Part shown: in pieces, positions 24,111-33,041 of the stretch
Layout: each line of letters opens with the position of its first letter
Numbering within the stretch: position 1 is the stretch's first letter
Notes under the pieces: model-generated
What the model saw: only the letters and a program-made list of their open reading frames with translations
The model's database searches: none
What the model was told of the DNA's origin: nothing
Origin: Nesterenkonia xinjiangensis
Lineage (GTDB): Bacteria; Actinomycetota; Actinomycetes; Actinomycetales; Micrococcaceae
Length of the DNA stretch: 64,000 nt
Direction: 5' to 3'
Assembly (NCBI RefSeq): GCF_013410745.1
Contig: NZ_JACCFY010000001.1
Span: 434,001 to 498,000, forward strand
Program-made: the position numbers and the translations under genes

Positions 24111-25310
24111 TCACCGGTCTACCTCCGGCCGAGAAACCTGTCCGACGTGTACCTTCTCATGGACTGGTTCGCCCAGGATCAGCTTCCCTGCCGGGACTGC
24201 TCCGTTTCCTCCGTCCGGGCCGTGGCCATATCCCCAGAACCGAGCCGTGGTCTCTGTGCACCGGCGACTCAGGGCCAGACGCTCCTGCTCGTCGGTGAGC
24301 AGCGCCAGGGTCTGGCCCAGGTCCCGCTGCGGCGGGGAATCGCCGGGAGGGTCGAGGTGGAGCAGCCCGATCTTGTGCTTGGCCGCCCACCGTCCGCGGG
24401 CCAGCTGGTCATCGGTCGCGGTCGCGGTGTTGGGCACCCACAGCGTCGGCATGCCGACCTGATTCCATTCATGGAACGCGTTGTACCCGCAGGCCGACAC
24501 CACAGCATCGAAGGCGCGGGCGAAGCGAGCCAAGGGATAAACCCGCAGCGTCTCGACATTGTCCTCCGACCCGCGGGATCTCTCCCGTGCGATCGGTGAG
24601 CGGGTGATCACCACGCGCCAGCCGGGCCGCTCCCGCTGGAACCAGTCGATGATCTCCTCCTGGAGACTCCTCGTGTCGTTAATGTTCCCCGCGCCGAGTG
24701 TCACCAATGCCACCTCGTCTTCTGCCGAGTACCCGAGAGCCGCCCTCGCCTCTTCTCGGGACAGGATCTGCGGGCCGGAGATCAAAGTGATGGGAGGAAC
24801 ACGGACGGCGTCGCTCTGACGGACGGTCGCTCCAGTGTCTTCGTCACCCGCAAGCTCCCCCGGTTCGATGATCTCGTCGAAATGCTGTGCCCTCTCCAGC
24901 ACATCCTCACCGATGTCGGGAAGCCACATACCGCGCCGCATCCAGACACGACGCATTTCGCGTCCTTCCATGGCGGTCACCAGGCCCCGATACGGGTGCG
25001 TGCCGTCGAAGACCAGCGTGTCCGGCTCCACGGCGTCTAGCAGCAGGGAGAGCCTCCCATGGAGGTACCCCTCCCACGCGGTCCAGCTCATGTTGAGCGC
25101 TGAGGGCGAGGCAATATATTCGTAGGGCATGTCATAGCGCCCCACCACGGACACGCCGGTGGACAGCGAGGCGAACGTGACATCGACGTCCTCGGGCAAG
25201 CGGGCGGCAACGGCGAGCATCCGTGTCAGGTGCCCCATGCCCGACCCGTTGCTCGTCACGACGAGGACCCGACGGCGGCCCCCCATGTCTCTGGGAGTCT
25301 GTGCTGTCAT
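24111..25310 (-). CDS. MurG/GT28-like glycosyltransferase
   Basis: A 399-residue GT-B enzyme. The N-terminus has the glycine-rich acceptor loop VTSNGSGMGHLTRMLAVA, as in MurG/UGT-like transferases. The C-terminal half has VTLGAGNINDT, then VSACGYNAFHEWNQVGMPTLWVP, the donor-binding region of GT28-type enzymes. It probably transfers a sugar from a UDP donor to a lipid-linked or glycan acceptor at the inner membrane face. The ATG at 25310 lies 10 bases after the stop of the dehydrogenase gene. Its placement beside a uronate-forming dehydrogenase suggests that it uses that product (inference). Confidence 0.85.
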   Translation of the reverse strand: MTAQTPRDMGGRRRVLVVTSNGSGMGHLTRMLAVAARLPEDVDVTFASLSTGVSVVGRYDMPYEYIASPSALNMSWTAWEGYLHGRLSLLLDAVEPDTLVFDGTHPYRGLVTAMEGREMRRVWMRRGMWLPDIGEDVLERAQHFDEIIEPGELAGDEDTGATVRQSDAVRVPPITLISGPQILSREEARAALGYSAEDEVALVTLGAGNINDTRSLQEEIIDWFQRERPGWRVVITRSPIARERSRGSEDNVETLRVYPLARFARAFDAVVSACGYNAFHEWNQVGMPTLWVPNTATATDDQLARGRWAAKHKIGLLHLDPPGDSPPQRDLGQTLALLTDEQERLALSRRCTETTARFWGYGHGPDGGNGAVPAGKLILGEPVHEKVHVGQVSRPEVDR

Positions 25311-25319
25311 GGATGCGCC

Positions 25320-26597
25320 TCAGAGTCTCTCGATGCCCTCAGCAGTGGTCGCTCCACGCGTGTCGAAGAGCAACTCCGCAGACGCAGCAATAGCTTCCAA
25401 GTCATAGACCGCATGCGGCTGCAGAACCACCACGATATCCGCCTCCCCCAAAGCCTCATCCAGATCCGGAACCCGCTGCAGCGACCCACCACCCACAAAC
25501 CAGGTCTCCACATACGGATCATGAAAAGACACCAACGCCTTCTTCTCCCGCAGCACCTTCGCCACCGGCACCGCCGGAGACTCCCGCTGATCCGCAATAT
25601 CCGGCTTATACGTCACCCCCAACAACAACACCTTCGACCCATTGAGCGGCTTACGCACCTCATTGAGCGCCTCACCGATCCGCGCAGCCACATACGTCGG
25701 CATCGAGTTGTTGATCTCCTGAGCCAACTCCACGAACCGGAACTGATACCCCAGAGTCTTACGCACCTGAAAGCTCAAATAATTCGGATCGATCGGAATG
25801 CAATGACCCCCCACGCCAGGACCAGGAGTGAACTTCTGGAACCCGAACGGCTTCGTCCCAGCCCCCCGGATCACCTCCCAGATATCAATGTCCAGATCAT
25901 GACAAAACCGCGCCATCTCATTGACCAACGCAATGTTCACATGCCGATACGTGTTCTCCAGCAGCTTCGCCGTCTCCGCCTCCTTGGTGCCCGAGACCGG
26001 CACCACCTCCTCGACGAACCGGCCATAGAACCCCGACGCCACCCGCGTGGCCTCCGCAGAAAGCCCACCCACCAGCTTCGGAGTGTTCGTGATCCCATAC
26101 CTCGTAGACCCAGGATCCACCCGCTCCGGCGAATAGGCCAACAGAAAGTCCTCACCATGGACCAGCCCTGAAGACTCCAGAATCGGCAGCACCACATCCT
26201 CAGTGGTCCCCGGATACGTCGTCGACTCCAGAATCACCGTGGTCCCCGGCACCAGATGCTCAGCAATCGTGCGCGCAGAAGCCTCCACCGCCCGCAGATC
26301 CGGACCACCCTCCTCACTGAGCGGAGTCGGCACACAGATCACAATCACCGAAGCCCCCGCCAGATCCCCCGGATCCACACTGGCCCGGAACCCCTGGGAG
26401 AGCATCACCGCGACATCCTCATCACTGAGGTCATCCACATGCGAGACACCAGCGTTGAGCTGATCCACCAACGACTCCGAGACATCAAAACCCACCGTGG
26501 GAATCCCCACCGCCACAGCCGCCTGAGCCAACGGAAGACCCACATACCCCTGCCCCACAATCACAGCAGGACGCTCGGCGCGACTGTCCAAGGTCAC
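25320..26597 (-). CDS. UDP-glucose/UDP-ManNAc-type nucleotide-sugar dehydrogenase
   Basis: About 425 residues. N-terminal Rossmann motif VGQGYVGLPLA, CVPTPLSE, the substrate-binding STTYPGTTE, central helices with NTYRHVNIALVNE, and the catalytic cysteine in GGHCIPIDP; C-terminal domain with GVTYKPDIADQRESP. It oxidises C6 of a UDP-sugar to a uronic acid with two NAD+. The pattern is nearer to the UDP-N-acetylmannosamine dehydrogenase (WecC/WbpA-like) branch than to classical Ugd, but this is not certain. The GTG at 26597 is chosen because of AGGAGA just upstream; in-frame ATGs at 26636 and 26657 are alternatives. Patches are poor in G+C: I counted 27 of 60 in 25741-25800. That hints at separate acquisition. 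Confidence 0.9.
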   Translation of the reverse strand: MTLDSRAERPAVIVGQGYVGLPLAQAAVAVGIPTVGFDVSESLVDQLNAGVSHVDDLSDEDVAVMLSQGFRASVDPGDLAGASVIVICVPTPLSEEGGPDLRAVEASARTIAEHLVPGTTVILESTTYPGTTEDVVLPILESSGLVHGEDFLLAYSPERVDPGSTRYGITNTPKLVGGLSAEATRVASGFYGRFVEEVVPVSGTKEAETAKLLENTYRHVNIALVNEMARFCHDLDIDIWEVIRGAGTKPFGFQKFTPGPGVGGHCIPIDPNYLSFQVRKTLGYQFRFVELAQEINNSMPTYVAARIGEALNEVRKPLNGSKVLLLGVTYKPDIADQRESPAVPVAKVLREKKALVSFHDPYVETWFVGGGSLQRVPDLDEALGEADIVVVLQPHAVYDLEAIAASAELLFDTRGATTAEGIERL

Positions 26598-26670
26598 TGT
26601 GGTCTCCTGTCGATCGGCGGTGCTCCAGTCATACATGTTACCGGCGACCGGGCACATCGGAGGTCCCGTG

Positions 26671-26841
26671 TCAGCAGAGCAGGGTCACGGTGCCAGGACT
26701 GGCGAGGGCTCCTACGGAGCCCAGCAGCGCTCTGATCTCAGCGCGATCGAGGAGCAGACGGCCCGCGTCGCGCGACCCGTCCGCGAAGAAGGTCTCGGCG
26801 GCAGATTCGGCGCCGACCCGCAGCGCCTCGGTTCGGGCCAT
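26671..26841 (-). CDS. Possible small ORF after the double ATP-grasp gene
   Basis: 56 codons starting MARTEALRVG. It is preceded by a 16-codon ORF (26841-26891, MTWVRGAPQRVVALSL) whose start overlaps the stop of the ATP-grasp gene and whose stop overlaps this start. The two read as one sensible protein across a frame change, so this may be a frameshifted remnant or two tiny coupled genes. No family recognised. The rest of the gap 26598-26887 shows nothing else. Confidence 0.3.
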   Translation of the reverse strand: MARTEALRVGAESAAETFFADGSRDAGRLLLDRAEIRALLGSVGALASPGTVTLLC

Positions 26842-26887
26842 CACAGGGAGAGGGCGACCACGCGTTGGGGCGCCCCTCGCACCCAGG

Positions 26888-28786
26888 TCATCCAGTCTTC
26901 GGAGTGGCGCCTCGGCCGCGGATGATCATCTCCGTGACGTCCTCGAGGGACCCGGCCAGCGTGACCGCGTCACGGCTGAGGCGAGGGTTGAAGGTCAGCC
27001 CTTCCACCAAGGCTGTCAGGGGATGTTCCAGGTCCCTCCGCCCTCGTCCCAGGCTCACATTCACTGCTATCCAGCGCAGCTCGGGCACAGCTCGGCAGGC
27101 CTGCGCTGCAATGTCGGCGATCTGACGGGTCATCTCCGGAGACAGCTGCTCGACCAGGTCCGCGGCCCCGCACATCCACAGGATCCGCCGCGGGGTCGTG
27201 AACACAGTGATCCGATGCGCGGCCGTGCGTGACCTCTGGATCAGCCATGGCCCCAGTGCGGGGTCCAGGGCCGTGTCAAGCTCTTCGACGTCGCGAACCG
27301 TGGCAGCATGCGAGGACGCCCATTCCTTGAGCTGAGGAACCAGGACGCACGCGCCCGGATGGGCCGACATGAACTCCTCGATCTCTTGGCGCGAGTAGAC
27401 CAAGCGTCCGGCCACCCGCGGCACCCCGGAGGCTCCCAGGAGCCGACGCGTGGTCCCGGACCGACCGATGAGCTGCCGAGGAGCAATGGTGTCACTGACG
27501 CCCAAGAAGTTCCTGGTGAACCAGGCGACCCCGCCCTCCGGGTCCTCGACGGCGAGGACGTCCTGGGAACAGGGCCGGATTCTCCAGCCCCACGATTCGA
27601 GCATGGAGCTGACCAGACGCGAGAGGCGCGTAGTCCGGTGACCCCCACTCCGGTCGCCCACATACAGCGACATATCAGAGTCGGCCCGGCGCGAAGCCGG
27701 AAGCTCAGCCTGGCCTGTGGGCTTCGGACGGGTTCCCGCCAGGCGGATCTTCCACGTCTGCTCAGCCACATCCCGAGGCGTGCCGTAAAGCGGATAGGTG
27801 GAGCCCAGAAGGTCGGGGGTGGAGTTGATCTCGATGACCCAAGGACGGCCGGTGCCCTTCTCGACGAGGATGTCGCTGCCGCTCCAGGTCAGGCCCGGCA
27901 CAGCTGCGGCTGCGGCCACGGCCGCTTCCTTGACGGCGTCCTCGACGTCGTCGAGCCTCTCAGCCGGCTCACCGCCGCTGGACAGGCCCCCCACGTCCCG
28001 CACGACCTCGCGGCGCCCGGCCTCCAGCACGGCGTTCAGGGCGAGGCCTTGGCACGCGAGATGCCGCTCGGTGACCGCATCGAGGGGGATGTAGCGGTTG
28101 ATCAGAGCGGGGTTCCGACGTCTCAGCGCGTTCTTGGCGGTGATCAGTTCACGGATGGTGCTCACTCCGTCGCCGGTCACATGGGGAAGGAGCCGCTGCA
28201 CCACGGAGATGCATCTGTCCTGCGTCGCGAGCACACGGTACTCACGGTCTCCTTCAATGTGCTCCTCTGCGATCACCCCGCCGCCGACATCAACGCGGAG
28301 CGCCCGCTCGAAGGCTTCTGTGACCTCGTGCCTGCCACGCAGGTTCACCGAGACTCCCTTGCCACCCATACCCGCCAGCGGCTTCACCACGATGCCGCCG
28401 CCTACCTCGCGCTCGAACTCGAGCGCCTCGGCCACGGACGCGCACCGACGAGCCGCAGGGGCGGGGACACCAGCCCCCCTCAGAAACTCCTTGGTCAGCC
28501 ACTTGTCGGCGGCGATCTTGCTGCCCACCCACGCCTGGTCGCAGATGTAGCCCCCGAGCAGGACCTGCCTGCCGTCGAGTTCAGCCACGGCAGTCTTGCG
28601 GCCGAACCAGGACACAGCGGCCCCCGCTGCCTCCGCAGCCCGGGCATTGAGGATGCTCCCCAGATTCCGCCGCTCTTCCACATGTTGGCGAAGCACCTCT
28701 GCGGTATCCGCGTCCTCATAGGTCTGAGGCGGGCCGTCGAATCGCGGCAGCCGGTCAGTGGGGAAGCGGTCCATGGAGCGAACCAT
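26888..28786 (-). CDS. Tandem ATP-grasp protein, second half degenerate
   Basis: A 632-residue protein. Residues about 85-350 form an ATP-grasp domain: DKWLTKEFLRGAGVPAP, the lysine strand IVVKPLAGMGGKGV, IAEEHIEGDREYRVL, the conserved HVTGDG loop, and the metal-binding VIEINSTPD. After about residue 380 a second ATP-grasp-like region begins (VAWFTRNFLGVSDT, then TTRRLLGASGVPR) but lacks the lysine strand and the Glu-x-Asn, so it is probably structural. The same whole-plus-degenerate layout occurs in 4012-6474. Predicted amide/peptide ligase of the glycan pathway. The start overlaps a 10-base gap after the upstream ATP-grasp gene; MDRF four codons in is an alternative start. Confidence 0.78.
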   Translation of the reverse strand: MVRSMDRFPTDRLPRFDGPPQTYEDADTAEVLRQHVEERRNLGSILNARAAEAAGAAVSWFGRKTAVAELDGRQVLLGGYICDQAWVGSKIAADKWLTKEFLRGAGVPAPAARRCASVAEALEFEREVGGGIVVKPLAGMGGKGVSVNLRGRHEVTEAFERALRVDVGGGVIAEEHIEGDREYRVLATQDRCISVVQRLLPHVTGDGVSTIRELITAKNALRRRNPALINRYIPLDAVTERHLACQGLALNAVLEAGRREVVRDVGGLSSGGEPAERLDDVEDAVKEAAVAAAAAVPGLTWSGSDILVEKGTGRPWVIEINSTPDLLGSTYPLYGTPRDVAEQTWKIRLAGTRPKPTGQAELPASRRADSDMSLYVGDRSGGHRTTRLSRLVSSMLESWGWRIRPCSQDVLAVEDPEGGVAWFTRNFLGVSDTIAPRQLIGRSGTTRRLLGASGVPRVAGRLVYSRQEIEEFMSAHPGACVLVPQLKEWASSHAATVRDVEELDTALDPALGPWLIQRSRTAAHRITVFTTPRRILWMCGAADLVEQLSPEMTRQIADIAAQACRAVPELRWIAVNVSLGRGRRDLEHPLTALVEGLTFNPRLSRDAVTLAGSLEDVTEMIIRGRGATPKTG

Positions 28787-28796
28787 ACTAGAGAGT

Positions 28797-29993
28797 TCAG
28801 GCCGCGTGACTCATTCCCCTGCGGGGTTCGACCTCGGCCTTCATCGCCGTCTGCCCGGCTATCCCCGAGGCCAGGGCCTTCTCCACCGTCTCCGAGACAT
28901 CGGCGGCGGAGGCCTGCACAGTTCCGGCGACCCGTCCTCGGGCGATGTCGGTCACGGTGTACCCAGTCCTGGCCCCTTGGGCGCGTGCGTCCTCATTCAA
29001 CGCGGCGGCGAAATCCTCTGGCGCCACCACACCGTCGAAGGCCACGTGGAACTCCCTGCGACCGAGATCCGGCAGGCCGAGCTCCCAGCCAGGAAGGGCC
29101 GCTCTGAGCACCTCTCTCGCAAGAAGGGCAGCACGCTCCGGTTCCTGACGGTGCTGGACCTCCAGCCAGGGACGCTCCGAGACGTCCACGACGACAGGCG
29201 CCGCCTTCGGCGACTCAGGCACGACAACATCGACGCTCAACACCGCCAGCCCGGGCAATGCAGCGACCGCAGCGGCCACCGCCTGCGCCAGGGAAGCCGG
29301 TCGGCGATCCTGGGCGACAACCTCTGCTCGCCCGCTCCAAGGGCCGCCCGGGCAGTACAGGACGTCCAGGACCTCCCCGTCGAGTACCAAGACCCTCAGA
29401 TAGTCGCCGCGGACCTCCTCCTCCACGAGGAAGCGATATCCAGGAGGCACGGTCATCTGGCCGTTCCTGTGGCCGGGCTTCCGCAGCTCGGTGATCCCGT
29501 AGGCCGCCTGCGTGCTGCCGGGACGCTTCTCCGGAGGGGTGAGCAGGCTGTCTACAGCAGCCTCGAACTGGAGCCGATCGTGGATGCCCCGAGTGACGTC
29601 GATCGTACTGTCACCCAAAGCAGGCTTCACCACCACTGGATAACCGATGGTGGCCGCATAGCGGGCCGCGGCGCCTCGACTGCGCCCCACAGAGAAGGTC
29701 GCGCCGCGGGGCTGCCGCACGCCTGCCCGTCCCAGCAGGCCACGACGCATCCGCAGGTCCTGGGTGAAGGTCACTCCGGACAGACTGGAGGTCTGCGGGA
29801 TTCCGTGGGTGAAAGCCGCTCTCCCCCCGTCTCCCGGGGCAAGGACCTGCAGGACCTGACGGGGAAACAGCCGGGTGCTCAGGCCACAGGTCAGCGCAGC
29901 CTTGTGGACCTCGACGCCGTCGCGCATCCCGCGCGTCACGCTACCGCCCGGCACGACACCCGTGCGCTGGTCATGGGCGGCCGTATGACTCAT
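28797..29993 (-). CDS. Diverged ATP-grasp with degenerate acylphosphatase-like tail
   Basis: A 398-residue protein. Residues about 75-300 are a diverged ATP-grasp: QDLRMRRGLLGRAGVRQPRG, then the lysine strand YPVVVKPALGDSTIDV, FLVEEEVRGDYLRVLVLDGE and SVDVVVPE. The usual metal-binding Glu-x-Asn is replaced around VVVDVSERP, so catalysis is doubtful. Residues about 315-390 resemble an acylphosphatase in length and strand order (REFHVAFDGVV to VAGTVQAS), but neither the catalytic Arg nor the Asn is kept. The ATG at 29993 overlaps the upstream fusion gene's stop, so the two are coupled. It may be a regulatory or complex-forming partner of the enolase-like/ATP-grasp protein (inference). Confidence 0.65.
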   Translation of the reverse strand: MSHTAAHDQRTGVVPGGSVTRGMRDGVEVHKAALTCGLSTRLFPRQVLQVLAPGDGGRAAFTHGIPQTSSLSGVTFTQDLRMRRGLLGRAGVRQPRGATFSVGRSRGAAARYAATIGYPVVVKPALGDSTIDVTRGIHDRLQFEAAVDSLLTPPEKRPGSTQAAYGITELRKPGHRNGQMTVPPGYRFLVEEEVRGDYLRVLVLDGEVLDVLYCPGGPWSGRAEVVAQDRRPASLAQAVAAAVAALPGLAVLSVDVVVPESPKAAPVVVDVSERPWLEVQHRQEPERAALLAREVLRAALPGWELGLPDLGRREFHVAFDGVVAPEDFAAALNEDARAQGARTGYTVTDIARGRVAGTVQASAADVSETVEKALASGIAGQTAMKAEVEPRRGMSHAA

Positions 29994-32900
29994 TCGGTCT
30001 CCTCGTTCTCTCGGTCGCCCCGGAGATCACCTGGGGAATCGTCGTCATCGGCACGGGCCAGAGCCGACATCTCCTCTCGCTCCTGGGCGGAGAGCTCCTC
30101 GGCGCTCGGTCGAGGTCGAATCTCGAACCCCGTCCCCGTCGTCGTCGCGTCCCGGGTGGGGATCACCGTGGCATTGTATGACGTCGGTATGGCGCGTGCC
30201 GGTCCCACGATGCACGAGGCGACCAATGGCGTGACCCGCTCAGTAGGACCGCTGAGGACTGCCTCAAGCGTGCGGCTGTCGAGATTGCGGACCCAACCCT
30301 GCACCTTCGCCCGCTCAGCCAGCCGATGCATCCACTTCCGAAAACCCACATTCGTCACGCGCCCCCGCACCGTCAAGTGGACGGCCAGCTGGTCCTGGGG
30401 CTCCGAGACGCGCAACCCCTTCTGTTCGATCGTCAGGTCCATCAGCCGCTGGGCCACTGGCCGTCCCGTGCCGAACATCGGGTATTCGCAGTTGCCAATC
30501 GCAGCGTGGGCATTCAGCTCGATGATCGCCGCATCCTGCTCCGGCAGGGACCTCGAGGGGTCCTCCAGCAGAAAGTCGACCCCGCAGTACTGCATGCCCG
30601 GGACTGCCGCGACGGCCCTCTCACAGGCCTCCACGATGCTGGGGTGGAGAGTGTCGAAGACGTCGATGGAGTCGGCGCCCTGGGAGATGTTCGCCGTGTT
30701 CGACAGAATCACTTCACGGCCCTCTGGCAGCACTGAGGCGAGGGGAAGGCCGAGCTTCGCCAGCTGGAGCTCCATGGACCTGTCGATCTTGGCCGGACGA
30801 GTCCACAGGTGAGGATTGCTGCGGCGTGCGACATTGCGGTGGATCAGCAGCTCGGCGATGCTGCTGCGCCCATCTCCGACGACGGACGCCGGCTTCCTCT
30901 GAATGGCCGCCACCACCTCTCCGCCGACCACCAGGATTCGGTGGTCGCGGCCGTGGATGTGCTTCTCCACGATGAAGTCCTGGCCCCCGAATCTGCTGTC
31001 GGCCATGAAGGAGAAGGCGTCCTCAAGCTGCCCGGGAGTCTCGATGCCGGCGATGACACCGATGCCTCGGATGCCCATGCTCGGTTTGACCACGACGGGG
31101 AAACCGATGACCTCCACAAAGGCTCGGGCACTGTCGAAGTCGCCGTTGCGAAAAGTCCGCCCCTGGGGGGTCGGGACACCGGCGTCCTCGAGCATGAGCC
31201 GGGTCGCCTCCTTGTGCGTGCAGACGGAGAGTGCCACCGCACTGGAGATCGGGCTGCGACTCCACTTGAAGTTCACCGGCGGATGGTCACCGTCGAAGGC
31301 CACGAAAGCGCTCTTCGAGTACCGCGTGGTCGAGAGGCCGCGAGCGAGCGCCCGCTTCTCCAACAGGTACCCTTTGGTGCCGTTCGGACCGAGAGGACGG
31401 ACGTCCTCCACATGCTCATATCTGGCAGGCAGGCGCCCTTCATTCCGGGGCTCGGGGAAAGGCGGCGCCTGCGCGAAACGGCGTACTTCGCTGACCAACG
31501 GACCATAGTCGATCCCAATCCCATGTCCGGGGAGCTTTCGGGGTGCCGTGGTCTGGACGATCTGCACCTCAGGGCAGTCCGCGGCTGGGCGCACAGGGGC
31601 CATCTGCAGCCGCTGATCCTTGAGGTCGAGCGCGCCCGGCGCCGCCGCAGGCTCCTCCTCGAGCACCTCGGCCTCAGAGCTGTCCTCGACTTCGTCATCC
31701 TCGTCTGCGGCCCAGGCGAGGCCGTTCTCCGTGGCGGATTCGTCGTCGTCCGTCCATCGGAGGCCCTCCTGAGTCTCCAGCTCCTCTTCCCCTTCAAGCT
31801 CCTCGAACTGGAGCCAGTGGTCCCGCCACCGGGCGAACGGCAGGTCCGAGTGGCGGAAGGCAGTGGTCTGGACCCCATGGACCACGGGAAGAGCCAGCGC
31901 AAGATGCTGGATCGCGGACTTCGTGATCCAGCCTGCCCCATCCATCCTGGAGAGCATCACCACCGCGTCCTCCGACTGGCGCAGCGCCGCCTGCGCGAGG
32001 TCGATGGCGGGGAGCAGCCCGCCGGACTGCGCCGGACGGACCGTCACGCCACGCAAGCCCCCGAGCTTCCGGAGACGCCCCAGGCTGTGCTGATCCCAGA
32101 TGGACTCATCTCCCAGCACCGTCAGCTTCAAGGGGCCTCCGCCAGCGGCGTCGACGATCTCATCGGCGCGGCGTTGCAGCAGAGGAAGGTGGTCGCCGAA
32201 CCTCGCCGGGACAGGCTGCTCCAGGATCACCTCAGCGGGCAGATGGCCACGCACCATGCTCCGCGTGACCTCCTCCACGAGCGTCGTGGCACGCTCGCGC
32301 TCCAGCTGCCCGCCGCATTCGACCCACAGCGGCAACTCGTCCTGCCCCACAGCCCGTGAACGACTCACCGTGGCCAGGATCTCGAGGCGGTCCAGCGTCT
32401 TCCCCACCGTCCGAGCGGCCTTCACCCGGAGGCGCTCGTGACGGCCTGCCTGCTGACGAAGGCTGCGGCGCAGCTCCTTCACCGAAGGACGCACCTTCAC
32501 CAGGGACGGGAACACTGGAGCCGACTCCCGCACGTCGCCCAGAAGCTCATGCAGGGAGATCCCCGCAGCACAGGCGAAGAAATCGAGCAGCGCCACCTCC
32601 ACGCCCAGGAGTGTGCCCCGGAAGGGCCGCTTCAGACCAGGATCGTGGGCCATCTCCGCCGCCAGGTCGAAGAACTCATCCATGATGCTTCGGACCTGCT
32701 CCAGGGCCTGAGCCGGCGAGCCGACCTGCAGTGACCTGCCATGGAGACGATCGAGCATGGCCTCCAAGAACGCCCAGGACTCCTCGGCGGAGTCTCCTGT
32801 CAGTGCGGCCCGTGGCTGCCCCTCGCCCACGCCCTCCACGGTGATCCCGGCACCATCTGTGGCGGTCACCGTCACAACATGGTTCGTCGTCACCTTCTGC

Positions 32901-33016
32901 TGCCCCGGGACCTTGTAGGAGAAGGCCCGAGCCCTGGTGATCTCCACGGCACCGGGCCGGAGAACAGGACCGGTCGTTCGGGTCGACAGCGGTTCTTCAC
33001 GAAGTGATGTGGTCAT
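29990..33016 (-). CDS. Enolase-superfamily / ATP-grasp / acylphosphatase fusion
   Basis: A 1008-residue three-module protein. Residues about 25-400 are an enolase-superfamily barrel of the muconate-lactonising/dipeptide-epimerase type. Metal-ligand positions E233, E266 (LEQP) and D303/E304 (GDES) are visible, but the KxK site reads RVK (197-199), and the opposite lysine position reads VTVRPAQSGG (324-333), without Lys. An acidic linker spans about 402-465. Residues about 560-865 are a well-conserved ATP-grasp (VVVKPSMGIRGIGV with K644; IIELNAHAAI with E833 and N835). Residues about 876-955 are an acylphosphatase with both catalytic residues in place (NVGFRKW, R893; WVRN, N911). The barrel may be an altered epimerase or a binding module, feeding a ligase whose acyl phosphate the third domain could hydrolyse. 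Confidence 0.82.
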   Translation of the reverse strand: MTTSLREEPLSTRTTGPVLRPGAVEITRARAFSYKVPGQQKVTTNHVVTVTATDGAGITVEGVGEGQPRAALTGDSAEESWAFLEAMLDRLHGRSLQVGSPAQALEQVRSIMDEFFDLAAEMAHDPGLKRPFRGTLLGVEVALLDFFACAAGISLHELLGDVRESAPVFPSLVKVRPSVKELRRSLRQQAGRHERLRVKAARTVGKTLDRLEILATVSRSRAVGQDELPLWVECGGQLERERATTLVEEVTRSMVRGHLPAEVILEQPVPARFGDHLPLLQRRADEIVDAAGGGPLKLTVLGDESIWDQHSLGRLRKLGGLRGVTVRPAQSGGLLPAIDLAQAALRQSEDAVVMLSRMDGAGWITKSAIQHLALALPVVHGVQTTAFRHSDLPFARWRDHWLQFEELEGEEELETQEGLRWTDDDESATENGLAWAADEDDEVEDSSEAEVLEEEPAAAPGALDLKDQRLQMAPVRPAADCPEVQIVQTTAPRKLPGHGIGIDYGPLVSEVRRFAQAPPFPEPRNEGRLPARYEHVEDVRPLGPNGTKGYLLEKRALARGLSTTRYSKSAFVAFDGDHPPVNFKWSRSPISSAVALSVCTHKEATRLMLEDAGVPTPQGRTFRNGDFDSARAFVEVIGFPVVVKPSMGIRGIGVIAGIETPGQLEDAFSFMADSRFGGQDFIVEKHIHGRDHRILVVGGEVVAAIQRKPASVVGDGRSSIAELLIHRNVARRSNPHLWTRPAKIDRSMELQLAKLGLPLASVLPEGREVILSNTANISQGADSIDVFDTLHPSIVEACERAVAAVPGMQYCGVDFLLEDPSRSLPEQDAAIIELNAHAAIGNCEYPMFGTGRPVAQRLMDLTIEQKGLRVSEPQDQLAVHLTVRGRVTNVGFRKWMHRLAERAKVQGWVRNLDSRTLEAVLSGPTERVTPLVASCIVGPARAIPTSYNATVIPTRDATTTGTGFEIRPRPSAEELSAQEREEMSALARADDDDSPGDLRGDRENEETE

Positions 33017-33041
33017 ACGAGGTAACTCGTCAGGCTTTCAT

